From Dechloromonas hortensis (GTDB lineage Bacteria > Pseudomonadota > Gammaproteobacteria > Burkholderiales > Rhodocyclaceae), in NCBI RefSeq assembly GCF_009469765.1, contig NZ_SSSQ01000018.1, positions 1-64,000 of the forward strand: a stretch of DNA of 64,000 bases. The letters are read 5' to 3'. The notes below the pieces were generated by a model that saw only the letters and a program-made list of their open reading frames with translations, ran no database searches and had not been told where the DNA came from. Both the position numbers and the translations under genes were made by a program. The stretch's first letter is position 1. Every line of letters starts with the position of its first letter. Shown piece after piece: positions 8,640 to 17,778 of the stretch.

Positions 8640-9997
8640 TATTTCTTGACCTTCTGCGGCCGTTCCCAGCCAGTCAAGGTGATCTGCTTGGCACGCGACA
8701 CGGTCAACGCGTCGGGCGGGGCATTTTTGGTCAGCGTCGTCCCTGCCCCCAGCGTGGCACCGCGACCGACGGTGACCGGCGCCACCAGTTGGGTATCGGA
8801 GCCGATGAAGACATCGTCCTCGATGATGGTCTTGAACTTGTTGGCGCCGTCGTAGTTGCAGGTGATGGTGCCGGCCCCGACATTGACGCGCTGGCCGATC
8901 TCGGCATCGCCGATGTAGGCCAGGTGATTGGCCTTGGACTGGGCGCCGATGGTGCTCTTCTTGACCTCGACGAAGTTGCCGATATGCACTTCCGGACCGA
9001 GTTCGGTACCCGGACGCAGCCGGGCGTAGGGGCCGAGCACGCCGTCCGGGCCGATCACCGCATCCTCGAAATGACAGAAGGCGGCGATCCGCGTGCCGGC
9101 GCCGACCTTGACATTTTTCAGCACGCAATACGGACCGACCTCGACCGCATCGGCCAGTTCGACCTTGCCTTCGAATACACAGCCGACGTCGATGGCGACG
9201 TCGCGGCCGTGGCTCAATTCGCCACGAATATCGATGCGCGCAGGATCGGCCAGGCGAACACCGGCGACCAGCAATTGGTCGGCGATATTGCGCTGGTGCT
9301 GGCGCTCCAGTTCGGCCAGTTGGACCTTGCTGTTGACGCCGAGCACTTCCCATTCGCCTGCCGGCTGCGCGGTGTGCACCGGCAGGCCTTCGGCGACGGC
9401 GAGGGCGACGATGTCGGTCAGGTAGTACTCGCCCTGGGCATTGTCGTTTTTCAGCTTGCCCAGCCAGTCGGCGAGGCGAGCGGTCGGGATCGCCATGATG
9501 CCGGTATTGACTTCGCGGATACCCTTTTGCTCGGCCGTCGCATCCTTTTCCTCGACAATGCACTGCACGCTGCCGGCGGCATCGCGCACGATGCGGCCGT
9601 AGCCGGACGGATTGGCGAGATCGACAGTGAGGATGGAGAGGCCATCCTTGCCGGCTTGGAGTAGGCGCTTCAGGGTCGCCGCCGTGGTCAGCGGCACATC
9701 GCCGTAGAGGACCAGGGTCTGGGCCGCCGCCCCTAGTTCGGGCAGTGCCTGAGCGACGGCATGACCGGTGCCCAGTTGCTGCGCCTGCTCGGCCCAGGCG
9801 ACATCGGCGGCGGCCAGCGTGGCGCGGACGGTGTCACCGCCATGGCCGTAGACAACAATCAGCTTTTCCGGCGCCAGCGTGCGCGCGGTATCGATGACGT
9901 GCTGGGCCAGCGCCTTGCCGGCAACCGGATGCAGCACCTTGGGCAGATTGGAATGCATGCGCTTGCCTTGGCCGGCAGCGAGGATGACGATATTCAT
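8639..9997 (-). CDS. glmU: Bifunctional UDP-N-acetylglucosamine pyrophosphorylase / glucosamine-1-phosphate acetyltransferase
   Basis: This 452-residue cytoplasmic enzyme makes UDP-GlcNAc, the precursor of peptidoglycan and lipid A, from glucosamine-1-phosphate, acetyl-CoA and UTP. The N-terminal uridyltransferase carries LAAGQGKRMHSNLPK (6-20). The C-terminal half is a left-handed beta-helix of hexapeptide repeats with the acetyltransferase motifs FVEVKKSTIG and NHLAYIGDA. The length matches E. coli GlmU (456). The stop overlaps the start of a small membrane protein gene. A GC-rich perfect palindrome (10021-10035) lies just upstream, between glmU and the preceding gene. Confidence 0.97.
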   Translation of the reverse strand: MNIVILAAGQGKRMHSNLPKVLHPVAGKALAQHVIDTARTLAPEKLIVVYGHGGDTVRATLAAADVAWAEQAQQLGTGHAVAQALPELGAAAQTLVLYGDVPLTTAATLKRLLQAGKDGLSILTVDLANPSGYGRIVRDAAGSVQCIVEEKDATAEQKGIREVNTGIMAIPTARLADWLGKLKNDNAQGEYYLTDIVALAVAEGLPVHTAQPAGEWEVLGVNSKVQLAELERQHQRNIADQLLVAGVRLADPARIDIRGELSHGRDVAIDVGCVFEGKVELADAVEVGPYCVLKNVKVGAGTRIAAFCHFEDAVIGPDGVLGPYARLRPGTELGPEVHIGNFVEVKKSTIGAQSKANHLAYIGDAEIGQRVNVGAGTITCNYDGANKFKTIIEDDVFIGSDTQLVAPVTVGRGATLGAGTTLTKNAPPDALTVSRAKQITLTGWERPQKVKK

Positions 9998-10041
9998 GGT
10001 TTATGGGTTTCTATCTGGGACCGGCCCGGGGCCGGCCGGGT

Positions 10042-10767
10042 TCATGCGGATTTCTTGTCGTCCTGACCGGCCATGATTTCGCCGAGCACGGCCTTGCCGC
10101 GTCCCGAAACCCCCCAGTGCAGGACGTTCTTGTCATTGATGCGGGTTTCGATGACGCCCATCGATTTCATCACCGTCAGGCGATGGCTGACGAAATCGCG
10201 GGCCAGGCCGGTCCGTTCGCAGATCGCGGCCAGATTGCCATAGACGAAGCTCTCTTCGGCCAGCGCACGCAGAATCTCGACATCGTTGTAGGAGAGGACT
10301 TCGCGCACTTCCGGCTCAGCCGGCTTTTCGCTTTCGACCTTGGCCGGCAAGACCACCGGCTCGTCGCGCCGCTGCTTGAGGTGGCCGACCTCGCGCTTGA
10401 CCTGATCGAGTTGCCCCATCAGGCGCTGGGCGACGTTTTCGAGCAGGCGTCGGGAAGCGATCACGTAAATCAGGCAAAAACCGGCGAAAGCGTAGAAATC
10501 GACCGGTTTGGTGCGCGCCCCTTCGAGCAGGGTGCTGGAAATCATGTTCAGGAAGAGCGGTACGGTCAACGCCGCCACCACCCCTAAAACCGGATACTTG
10601 ATCCAGTCCCGGCGCCCAGGTTCGCCCTGGCGATCGGCCAGAAAGTAGTTGGCCGCGCCGCCCAGCATGCCGGCCAGCAGCATGATGACCAGAATGAGCA
10701 GCATATGCGTATCGATACCGCTATTGGGTGCGGTGACCTGAAAAGCCGTTTGCAATTCGCCTGACAT
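10042..10767 (-). CDS. Membrane-anchored winged-helix protein (possible YLATT-type membrane region)
   Basis: This 241-residue protein has three predicted N-terminal membrane segments (about 22-43, 57-78 and 91-107), a charged linker with coiled-coil character (about 108-150), and a C-terminal helix-turn-helix of MarR/winged type (about 158-225, SYNDVEILRALAEES...GLARDFVSHRLTVMKSMGVIETR). The membrane part, with MLLAGMLGGAANYFL and a following FLNMISS, resembles the three-helix YLATT region described next to conflict- and signalling-related effectors; I am not certain of that match. A cytoplasmic DNA-binding domain tethered to the membrane would be unusual. GGGGGAACACA precedes the ATG. It lies upstream of glmU on the same strand, 44 bases away. 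Confidence 0.6.
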   Translation of the reverse strand: MSGELQTAFQVTAPNSGIDTHMLLILVIMLLAGMLGGAANYFLADRQGEPGRRDWIKYPVLGVVAALTVPLFLNMISSTLLEGARTKPVDFYAFAGFCLIYVIASRRLLENVAQRLMGQLDQVKREVGHLKQRRDEPVVLPAKVESEKPAEPEVREVLSYNDVEILRALAEESFVYGNLAAICERTGLARDFVSHRLTVMKSMGVIETRINDKNVLHWGVSGRGKAVLGEIMAGQDDKKSA

Positions 10768-10842
10768 TGTGTTCCCCCCTGTTTTTCGCCATTCTCACAC
10801 GATTGCCGCGGACTGTCGAAGCCGGTTGGAATAAGGACAGGC

Positions 10843-12369
10843 TCACCTCCCACCCTGCTTGCGCCGGTCGCTCTTGCGTTCGGCCAGCAGCGCCCATTCG
10901 CCGTTGGCCTGCTGGTGTTCAAGACGGACCGTGAAGCCCCACAGGGTGGCCAGGTGTTCGAGAACGACCAGGCTGGCCGAGGACAGCGGCCGACGCTGGT
11001 GGGCGAAATGGCGCAGGGTCAGCGAACGGTCGCCGCGCAGGTCTACATTCCAGACCTGGATGTTCGGATCGCTGCTGCCCAGGTTGTACTGTTCGGCCAG
11101 ATTCCGGCGCAAGGCACGGTAGCCTTGTTCGTTGTGGATGGCATCGACTTTCAGCTTGGCCTGGCTGTCGTCGTCGAGCACTGAAAACAGCCGGAATTCG
11201 CGCATCAGCCGGGGCGACAGGTACTGGGCGATGAAGCTTTCGTCCTTGAAGTTGCGCATCGCGAATTCGAAGGTTTCGCGCCAGTTGGAGCCGGCGATAT
11301 CGGGAAACCACTCGCGGTCCTCATCGTCCGGCCGCTCGCAGATGCGCCGGATGTCCTGCCACATGGCAAAACCGAGAGCGTAGGGATTGATGCCGGAATA
11401 CCATTTGCTGCTGTAGGGCGGCTGGTAGACGACATTGGTATGCGACTGCAGGAATTCGAGCATGAAGCCGTCGTTCACCCGCCCCTCGTCGTACAGCGTG
11501 TTGAGCAGGGTGTAATGCCAGAAGCAGGCCCAGCCTTCGTTCATGACCTGGGTCTGGCGCTGCGGATAGAAATACTGGCCGATCTTGCGCATGATGCGAA
11601 CGATCTCACGCTGCCAGGGTTCGAGCAGCGGCGCGTTCTTTTCGACGAAATAGAGCAGGTTTTCCTCCGGCTCCTCCGGGAAGCGCCTTTCCTCGGCCTC
11701 GGCAAACGGCGCATCGTGGCGCGGCAGCGTCCGCCACAGATCGTTGACCTGCGCCTGCAGGTAGGCCTCGCGTTCACGCTGCCGCGATTTCTCCTTCTCC
11801 AGCGACAGCGGCGGCGAGCGCTTGTAGCGATCGACGCCGAGATTGGACAGGGCATGGCAGGCATCGATCAGTTGCTCGACGGCATCGAGGCCGTGGCGCT
11901 CCTCGCACTCGGCAATGTAGTTCCGGGCAAAGACCAGGTAGTCGACGATGGCGTCGGCGCTGGTCCATTGCTTGAACATGTGATTGCCCTTGAAGAAGGA
12001 GTTGTGGCCGTAGGCGGCGTGGGCAATGACCAGCGCCTGCATGGTCAGCGTGTTCTCCTCCATCAGGTAGGCGATGCAGGGGTCGGAGTTGATGACAATC
12101 TCGTAGGCCAGCCCCATCTGCCCGCGCTTGTAGCGGTTTTCGGTCTCCAGGAAGTGTTTACCGAAGGACCAGTGATGGTAATAGACCGGCATGCCGATTG
12201 CTGCGTAGGCATCCATCATCTGCTCGGCGGTGATCACCTCAAGCTGGTGACGATAGCAATCAAGGCCGAACTGGCGGGCGAGGCGGCCGATCTCGGTGTC
12301 GTACTGGGCAATCGACTCCAGCGTCCAGTCCGAACCTTCGGCAATCAGGCGGGAGCGTTTTTTGGTCAT
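10843..12369 (-). CDS. SpoVR family protein
   Basis: This 508-residue protein is of normal length for the SpoVR/YcgB family, with landmarks YYHHWSFGKHFLE and NEGWACFWHY. In Bacillus SpoVR is needed for the spore cortex; in non-spore-formers the role is unclear. It forms a cluster with yeaH and prkA upstream on the same strand. Its ATG overlaps the yeaH stop by four bases (ATGA), so it is translated with it. In enterobacteria the three genes respond to stationary phase and nitrogen limitation. Confidence 0.95.
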   Translation of the reverse strand: MTKKRSRLIAEGSDWTLESIAQYDTEIGRLARQFGLDCYRHQLEVITAEQMMDAYAAIGMPVYYHHWSFGKHFLETENRYKRGQMGLAYEIVINSDPCIAYLMEENTLTMQALVIAHAAYGHNSFFKGNHMFKQWTSADAIVDYLVFARNYIAECEERHGLDAVEQLIDACHALSNLGVDRYKRSPPLSLEKEKSRQREREAYLQAQVNDLWRTLPRHDAPFAEAEERRFPEEPEENLLYFVEKNAPLLEPWQREIVRIMRKIGQYFYPQRQTQVMNEGWACFWHYTLLNTLYDEGRVNDGFMLEFLQSHTNVVYQPPYSSKWYSGINPYALGFAMWQDIRRICERPDDEDREWFPDIAGSNWRETFEFAMRNFKDESFIAQYLSPRLMREFRLFSVLDDDSQAKLKVDAIHNEQGYRALRRNLAEQYNLGSSDPNIQVWNVDLRGDRSLTLRHFAHQRRPLSSASLVVLEHLATLWGFTVRLEHQQANGEWALLAERKSDRRKQGGR

Positions 12370-13637
12370 GCCAGACGCTTTCTGAACAATTCGCGGAAGA
12401 CCGGGTAAATATCGCTGGCGGCGCCGATGCGCTGCAGCGCGAAAACGCCGGCATGAGTGACGGCCAGTTGTTCGTATTCCTGCCAGAGGTTTTGCGCTTC
12501 GCCATCGGTGATTTCGATATAGGCGAAGTACTGGACCATGGGCAGGATCGAGTCGGCCAGGATTTCCCGGCAGAGCGGCGAATCGTCGTTCCAGTTGTCG
12601 CCATCGGAAGCCTGCGCACCGTAGATGTTCCAGGTGCTGCTGGCATAGCGCTCGGTGATGATCTGCTGCATCAGCTTCAGGGCGCTGGAAACGATGGTGC
12701 CGCCGGTTTCGCGCGAGTGGAAGAAGCCATCCTCGTCGACCTCTTCGGCCGCCGTGTGGTGACGGATAAAAACGACCTCGATGTGCTCGTAATTGCGATT
12801 GAGAAAGAGGTAGAGCAGCATGAAGAAGCGCTTTGCCATCTGCTTCTTGGCTTCATCCATCGAACCGGAAACGTCCATCAGGCAGAACATCACGGCCTGC
12901 GTCGACGGTTCGGGGATGCGGATGCGATTGCTGTAACGCAGGTCGAACGGATCGATAAAGGGAATGGCCTCGGCGCGCGCCCGCAGGCAGGCGATTTCGC
13001 GCTGCAGACGCTCAACTTCTGCCTCGTCGACCGGCATTTCATCGAGCACCTGCTCCAGCTCGGCGAGCAGGCCACGCAAGCGGGCGGCGTACGGCCCGCC
13101 GATGGCGACCCGGCGCCCGGCGGCACCGCGCATGGTGCGCACCAGATTGATGTTGGTCGGCACGCCGCTCTGCGTATAGCCGGCCCGCACCCGCTTGTAT
13201 TCGTCGATGCGCGCCAGTTGCCGCTTGATCAGGTTGGGCAGGGCCAGTTCATCGAAGAAGATGTCGAGAAATTCGTCGCGGGTCAGGGTGAAGACGAAGT
13301 CGTCGATCCCTTCGCCGTCCGGACTGGCCTGGCCGCTGCCCTGCCCTTGCCCGCCGGCCGGCGGCCGGTCCATCTGGTCGCCTTGCTGGAAGCGGTCGTT
13401 GCCCGGATGCACCGACTCCCGCACGCCCCCCTTGCCATGGTGGAACTGTGGCTCGGAGATATCCTTGCCCGGGATGCCGATCTTCTCGCCATTCTCCAGG
13501 TCACGAATGCCGCGTTTGGTGATGGCATCGGCCACTGCCTTGCGAATCTGTCCCTTGAAGCGGCGGATGAACCGGCTCCGATTGATGGAACTCTTGTTTC
13601 TGCTGTCCTGCCGCCGGTCGACAATGCGTACCGTCAT
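12366..13637 (-). CDS. yeaH: YeaH/YhbH family VWA-like protein (DUF444)
   Basis: This 423-residue protein carries a von Willebrand factor A-like domain with MIDAS motif DVSGS (255-259) and the later conserved threonine region ETGGTIVSSALKLM. A basic N-terminus and a Gly/Gln-rich linker (about 90-110) precede it. YeaH-type proteins occur with the PrkA kinase and probably act as its partner or substrate adaptor, but the biochemical role is not established. GGGAG lies seven bases before the ATG. The stop overlaps spoVR, and prkA ends up 50 bases upstream. Confidence 0.94.
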   Translation of the reverse strand: MTVRIVDRRQDSRNKSSINRSRFIRRFKGQIRKAVADAITKRGIRDLENGEKIGIPGKDISEPQFHHGKGGVRESVHPGNDRFQQGDQMDRPPAGGQGQGSGQASPDGEGIDDFVFTLTRDEFLDIFFDELALPNLIKRQLARIDEYKRVRAGYTQSGVPTNINLVRTMRGAAGRRVAIGGPYAARLRGLLAELEQVLDEMPVDEAEVERLQREIACLRARAEAIPFIDPFDLRYSNRIRIPEPSTQAVMFCLMDVSGSMDEAKKQMAKRFFMLLYLFLNRNYEHIEVVFIRHHTAAEEVDEDGFFHSRETGGTIVSSALKLMQQIITERYASSTWNIYGAQASDGDNWNDDSPLCREILADSILPMVQYFAYIEITDGEAQNLWQEYEQLAVTHAGVFALQRIGAASDIYPVFRELFRKRLA

Positions 13638-13687
13638 GCTGAAGCTCCCTTGAGGAAGCAGAGAGAAGCTCTCCGCCCCCTACCCTG

Positions 13688-15610
13688 TCAAGATGACTTG
13701 CGGACCCGCAGATACCATTCGCAGAGCAGGCGGACCTGCTTTTCGGTGTAGCCCTTGGTAATCATGCGGTCGACGAAGTCCTGATGCTTCTTTTGCTCGT
13801 CGGCACTGGCCTTGGTATTGAACGAGATGACCGGCAGCAGTTCCTCGGTATTGGAGAACATCTTCTTCTCGATCACCGCGCGCAGCTTCTCGTAACTCGT
13901 CCAGGACGGGTTCTTGCCATCATGCTTGGCGCGGGCCCGCAACACGAAGTTCACCACCTCGTTGCGGAAGTCTTTCGGATTGCTGATGCCAGCCGGCTTT
14001 TCGATCTTTTCCAGTTCATCGTTCAGGGCGCTGCGATCGAGCATCTCGCCGGTGTTCGGATCGCGGAATTCCTGATCCTGGATCCAGAAGTCGGCGTAGG
14101 TGACGTAGCGGTCGAAAATGTTCTGGCCATATTCCGAATAGCTTTCCAGGTAGGCGGTCTGGATTTCCTTGCCGATGAACTCGGCGTAGCGGGGACTGAG
14201 GAATTCCTTCAGGTGGCGCAGGTAACGATCCTCGATTTCCGGCGGAAACTGTTCCTGCTCGATCTGCTGTTCGAGCACGTACATCAGGTGCACCGGGTTG
14301 GCCGCCACCTCGCGATGATCGAAGTTGAAGACCTTGGACAGGATCTTGAACGAGAAGCGGGTGGACAAGCCGTTCATGCCCTCGTCGACCCCGGCAAAAT
14401 CGCGGTATTCCTGATAGCTCTTGGCCTTGGGGTCGGTATCCTTGAGGTTTTCGCCGTCATAGACCCGCATCTTGCTGTAGATGCTGGAGTTTTCCGGCTC
14501 CTTGAGGCGCGACAGCACCGAGAACTGGGCCATCATGCGCAAGGTATCGGGCGCGCAGGGCGAGTTGGAGAGCGACGAATTGAACATCAGCTTCTCGTAG
14601 ATGTGCATCTCGTCGGTCACCCGCAGGCAGTACGGCACCTTGACGATGTAGATCCGGTCGAGGAAGGCCTCGTTGTTGCGGTTGTTCTTGAAGGTCAGCC
14701 ATTCCGCCTCGTTCGAGTGGGCGAGCACCATGCCGTCGAACGGGATGGCGCCGAAACCTTCGGTGCCCTTGTAGTTCTGCTCCTGGGTCGCGGTCAGCAG
14801 CGGGTGCAGGACCTTGATCGGCGCCTTGAACATTTCGACGAATTCCAGCACGCCGCGGTTGGCCAGGCACAGCCCGCCGGAGTAGGAATAGGCATCCGGA
14901 TCGTTCTGCGAGTAGGTTTCCAGCTTGCGGATATCGATCTTGCCGACCAGTGAGGAAATGTCCTGGTTGTTCTCGTCGCCTGGCTCGGTCTTCGACACGG
15001 CAATCTGCGACAGCACCGACGGATGCAGCTTGACCACCCGGAAGCGCGCGATGTCGCCACCGAATTCGCGCAGCCGCTTGACCGCCCAAGGGCTCATGAT
15101 GGTGCCGAGATAACGACGCGGAATGCCGTAATCCTCTTCGAGAATCGGCCCGTCTTCATGCAGGTTGAAAAGGCCAAGCGGCGACTCGTGCACCGGCGAC
15201 CCCTTGATCGCATAGAAGGGCACTTTCTCGATCAGGTATTTCAGGCGTTCGGCCAACGACGACTTGCCGCCGCCGACCGGGCCGAGCAGGTAGAGGATCT
15301 GCTTCTTCTCTTCCAGGCCCTGCGCGGCGTGCCGGAAGTAGGAGACGATGTGCTCGATCACCTCTTCCATGCCGTAGAACTCGCGGAAGGCCGGATACAG
15401 CCGCAGCATCTTGTTAGCAAAGATGCGGGAGAGTCGCGGGTCGCTGCGGGTATCGACCAGTTCCGGCTCTCCGATGGCCAGCAACATGCGCTCGGCGACG
15501 CTGGCATAAGCCGTCTTGTCGTTCTTGCAGACTTCCAGGTATTCCTGGACCGACAACTCCTCTTCCTGTAGCGCTTCATAGCGACTCTGATAGCGGGCGA
15601 ATATCGACAT
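13688..15610 (-). CDS. prkA: PrkA family serine protein kinase / AAA+ ATPase
   Basis: This 640-residue cytoplasmic protein is full length for PrkA (YeaG in E. coli). The N-terminal AAA+ module has Walker A GPVGGGKSS (110-118), and the C-terminal half carries the kinase-like region that gives the family its name. Recent work on the family also reports ATP-dependent protease activity for the Bacillus protein. It is the first gene of prkA-yeaH-spoVR, and AAGGAGG precedes the ATG by five bases. I looked for a sigma-54 -24/-12 promoter in the 77 bases upstream and did not find a convincing one. The module is linked to stationary phase and nutrient stress. Confidence 0.96.
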   Translation of the reverse strand: MSIFARYQSRYEALQEEELSVQEYLEVCKNDKTAYASVAERMLLAIGEPELVDTRSDPRLSRIFANKMLRLYPAFREFYGMEEVIEHIVSYFRHAAQGLEEKKQILYLLGPVGGGKSSLAERLKYLIEKVPFYAIKGSPVHESPLGLFNLHEDGPILEEDYGIPRRYLGTIMSPWAVKRLREFGGDIARFRVVKLHPSVLSQIAVSKTEPGDENNQDISSLVGKIDIRKLETYSQNDPDAYSYSGGLCLANRGVLEFVEMFKAPIKVLHPLLTATQEQNYKGTEGFGAIPFDGMVLAHSNEAEWLTFKNNRNNEAFLDRIYIVKVPYCLRVTDEMHIYEKLMFNSSLSNSPCAPDTLRMMAQFSVLSRLKEPENSSIYSKMRVYDGENLKDTDPKAKSYQEYRDFAGVDEGMNGLSTRFSFKILSKVFNFDHREVAANPVHLMYVLEQQIEQEQFPPEIEDRYLRHLKEFLSPRYAEFIGKEIQTAYLESYSEYGQNIFDRYVTYADFWIQDQEFRDPNTGEMLDRSALNDELEKIEKPAGISNPKDFRNEVVNFVLRARAKHDGKNPSWTSYEKLRAVIEKKMFSNTEELLPVISFNTKASADEQKKHQDFVDRMITKGYTEKQVRLLCEWYLRVRKSS

Positions 15611-15687
15611 GGCTGCCTCCTTGAGGTTTGCTTCGACTACTTGGCGGTACTCCCTTTTCTTCTTAACGGCTCGACCGGCCGTTTGGT

Positions 15688-17778
15688 TTATGCCACCAGA
15701 CGCGGGCGGCGGCTAAAGTTGTTCAACACTTCGTCAATCCGGGTCATTCCCCAGAGCAACTCTTCTTCGCTGATGACCAGCGGCGGGGCCAGGCGCAACA
15801 CCGTACTGTGCGTATCCTTGCTCAACACGCCGTGTTCAAGCAGGGCCACCGCCAACTCGTGGGCATCGGCATGCTGCGGGTCTAGCTCGATACCGGCAAA
15901 CAACCCGCGCCCGCGCACCGCCCGAATGATCGGCGACCTCTCTGCCAATTGGTGTAGTTGGGCGAGCAAAAGTTCGCCCAATCGGGCGGAATTTTCGATC
16001 AGGCCTTCTTCTTCGAGCACATCGAGCGCCGCCAGCGCGACGCTGCTGGCCAGCGGATTGCCACCGAAAGTCGAGCCGTGATCGCCCGGCGTAAACACCT
16101 GCATGACATTTTCGTCGGCCAGGAAAGCCGAGACCGGCAGCAAGCCGCCACCCAGCGCCTTGCCGAGAATCACCCCATCCGGCCGCACGGCCTCGTGCTG
16201 ACAGGCCAGCAACTTGCCGGTGCGCCCGAGGCCGGTCTGGATTTCGTCGACGATGAGCAGCACGTTTTGCCGCTTGCAGATCGCCCAACAGGCAGCGAGA
16301 TAGCCGCTCGGCGGCACGATGATGCCGCCCTCGCCCTGAATCGCTTCGACCAGGAAGGCGGCAGTATTTGGCGTGATGGCCGCAGCCAGGGCGGCCGGGT
16401 CGCCATAGGGAACACGCTTCAAGCCGGGCGGGAAAGGACCGAAGCCATCCCGATACTGCGCTTCCGACGACAGCCCGACGATGGCTATCGAACGGCCATG
16501 AAAATTGCCCTCGCAGGCAATGATCTCGGCCTGATCGGCGGGCACGCCCTTGATCCGGTAAGCCCATTTGCGCACCGCCTTGAGCGCGGTTTCGACCGCC
16601 TCCAGCCCGGTGTTGGCCGGCAAGACGCGGTCGTAGCCGGTGAGCAGGGCCAGGCGACGCAACAACAAGGGCAGCCGGTCGTTGGAATAAGCCCGCGAGG
16701 TAACCGCCAAGCGCGAGGCCTGTCCGGTCAGCGCAGCCAACAGCCGGGGATGGGCATGGCCGAAGCTGGTCGCCGAATAGGCCGACATCATGTCGAGATA
16801 GCGGCGACCATAGACATCAGTCAGCCAGCAACCCAGCCCTTCCTGCAAGACCACCGGCAAGGGCGCGTAGTTCCGGGCCCCGAAGCCGGCCTCCCAGCGG
16901 CGCAGGGTTGCGCCGTCCGGGGCCGAGGCGGCGTCCAGCAGATCGAGAACGATCCTGGCCGTCCGTCCCTCCGGATCGAGCAGCGGGTTGTACTCGGCAA
17001 TTTCCAGACCGACACAATCGCGTTCACGCAGGATGCCCCGCAACGCCTGGCGCAGATCCGCGACGGCCAGGCCGCCGGCCACCGGGGTCGAAACGCCGGG
17101 AGCAGCATCCGGGTCAAGCGCATCGAGATCCAGACTGATGCCCCACGGGCCATCGCTGACGATAGCCCGCGCCTCGGCAAAAATCTCGGGCAGACCGCGT
17201 TCATTGATCTCGGCCATCTCGAATATTCGTACCCCGAGCCGATCGAGCCGTTCGCGCTCTGCCGCTTCGTAGCTGCGGATGCCGAGCAACACGGTACGCG
17301 CCGGATCGAGCGCTGGTCCCGGAATATCGGTCAGCGCCGGGTCACCCTCGCCGAACAAGGCGGCCAGCGGCATACCGTGGGCGTTGCCGGATGGACTGCT
17401 GGCCGGCGTATGAGCATCAAGATGGGCATCGATCCAGAGCAGGCCCGGCGCTTCGCCCAAGGCCCGGGCAATGCCGCGCCATGTCCCGGCCGCCATGCTG
17501 TGATCGCCACCGATGACCAGCGGCCGCTCGCCTGCCGCGATGCTGGCCGCCGTCGTATCGGCCAATTTGCGCAGCAAAAGAGCCATGCCTGCGGTCGACT
17601 GCTCTGGAAGCAGGATTTCCGGCCACAGCGCTGCCAAGCCATTGTGCCGGATGACCGAAGGCAAACCGGCCCGCCGCAGACTTTCCGGGCCGCTCGCGCA
17701 GCCGGCAACGGGCGCCCCCAATGAACTGGCTACCCCGATGCAACGCACCGTCGGGTTAAGGGAAACGAGTCGGCGCAT
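15688..17778 (-). CDS. Fused arginase - ornithine aminotransferase
   Basis: One uninterrupted reading frame of 696 residues joins two complete enzymes. Residues 1 to about 288 are an arginase/ureohydrolase with manganese ligands His93 (GGDHS), Asp117, His119 and Asp121 (DAHLD), and Asp217 and Asp219 (SLDLDALDP). SPSGNAHGMP (128-137) is the arginase-type signature, and Glu262 matches the guanidinium-binding Glu. Residues about 291-696 are a class III PLP aminotransferase closest to ornithine delta-aminotransferase: NYAPLPVVL with Tyr304, MSAYSAT, TSRAYSND, NFHGRS with Arg429, DEIQTGLGRTGK, and PLP lysine Lys540 in GKALGGG. Predicted net reaction: arginine plus 2-oxoglutarate to urea, glutamate-5-semialdehyde and glutamate. 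The linker is almost absent. The start at 17778 has AAAGGAG seven bases upstream; a longer frame to 17880 lacks this. gltD-gltB lie upstream and prkA downstream. Confidence 0.93.
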   Translation of the reverse strand: MRRLVSLNPTVRCIGVASSLGAPVAGCASGPESLRRAGLPSVIRHNGLAALWPEILLPEQSTAGMALLLRKLADTTAASIAAGERPLVIGGDHSMAAGTWRGIARALGEAPGLLWIDAHLDAHTPASSPSGNAHGMPLAALFGEGDPALTDIPGPALDPARTVLLGIRSYEAAERERLDRLGVRIFEMAEINERGLPEIFAEARAIVSDGPWGISLDLDALDPDAAPGVSTPVAGGLAVADLRQALRGILRERDCVGLEIAEYNPLLDPEGRTARIVLDLLDAASAPDGATLRRWEAGFGARNYAPLPVVLQEGLGCWLTDVYGRRYLDMMSAYSATSFGHAHPRLLAALTGQASRLAVTSRAYSNDRLPLLLRRLALLTGYDRVLPANTGLEAVETALKAVRKWAYRIKGVPADQAEIIACEGNFHGRSIAIVGLSSEAQYRDGFGPFPPGLKRVPYGDPAALAAAITPNTAAFLVEAIQGEGGIIVPPSGYLAACWAICKRQNVLLIVDEIQTGLGRTGKLLACQHEAVRPDGVILGKALGGGLLPVSAFLADENVMQVFTPGDHGSTFGGNPLASSVALAALDVLEEEGLIENSARLGELLLAQLHQLAERSPIIRAVRGRGLFAGIELDPQHADAHELAVALLEHGVLSKDTHSTVLRLAPPLVISEEELLWGMTRIDEVLNNFSRRPRLVA

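Noticed and set aside
8640..9563. A long minus-strand open frame continuous with the small membrane protein gene
   Set aside because: It only shadows glmU in another frame; the composition is Arg/Gly-rich and nonsense-like until residue 309, where the real 101-residue protein begins with its own ATG.
15611..15687. A sigma-54 promoter in front of prkA
   Set aside because: No GG-N10-GC pair with the proper flanks is present in the short intergenic region.
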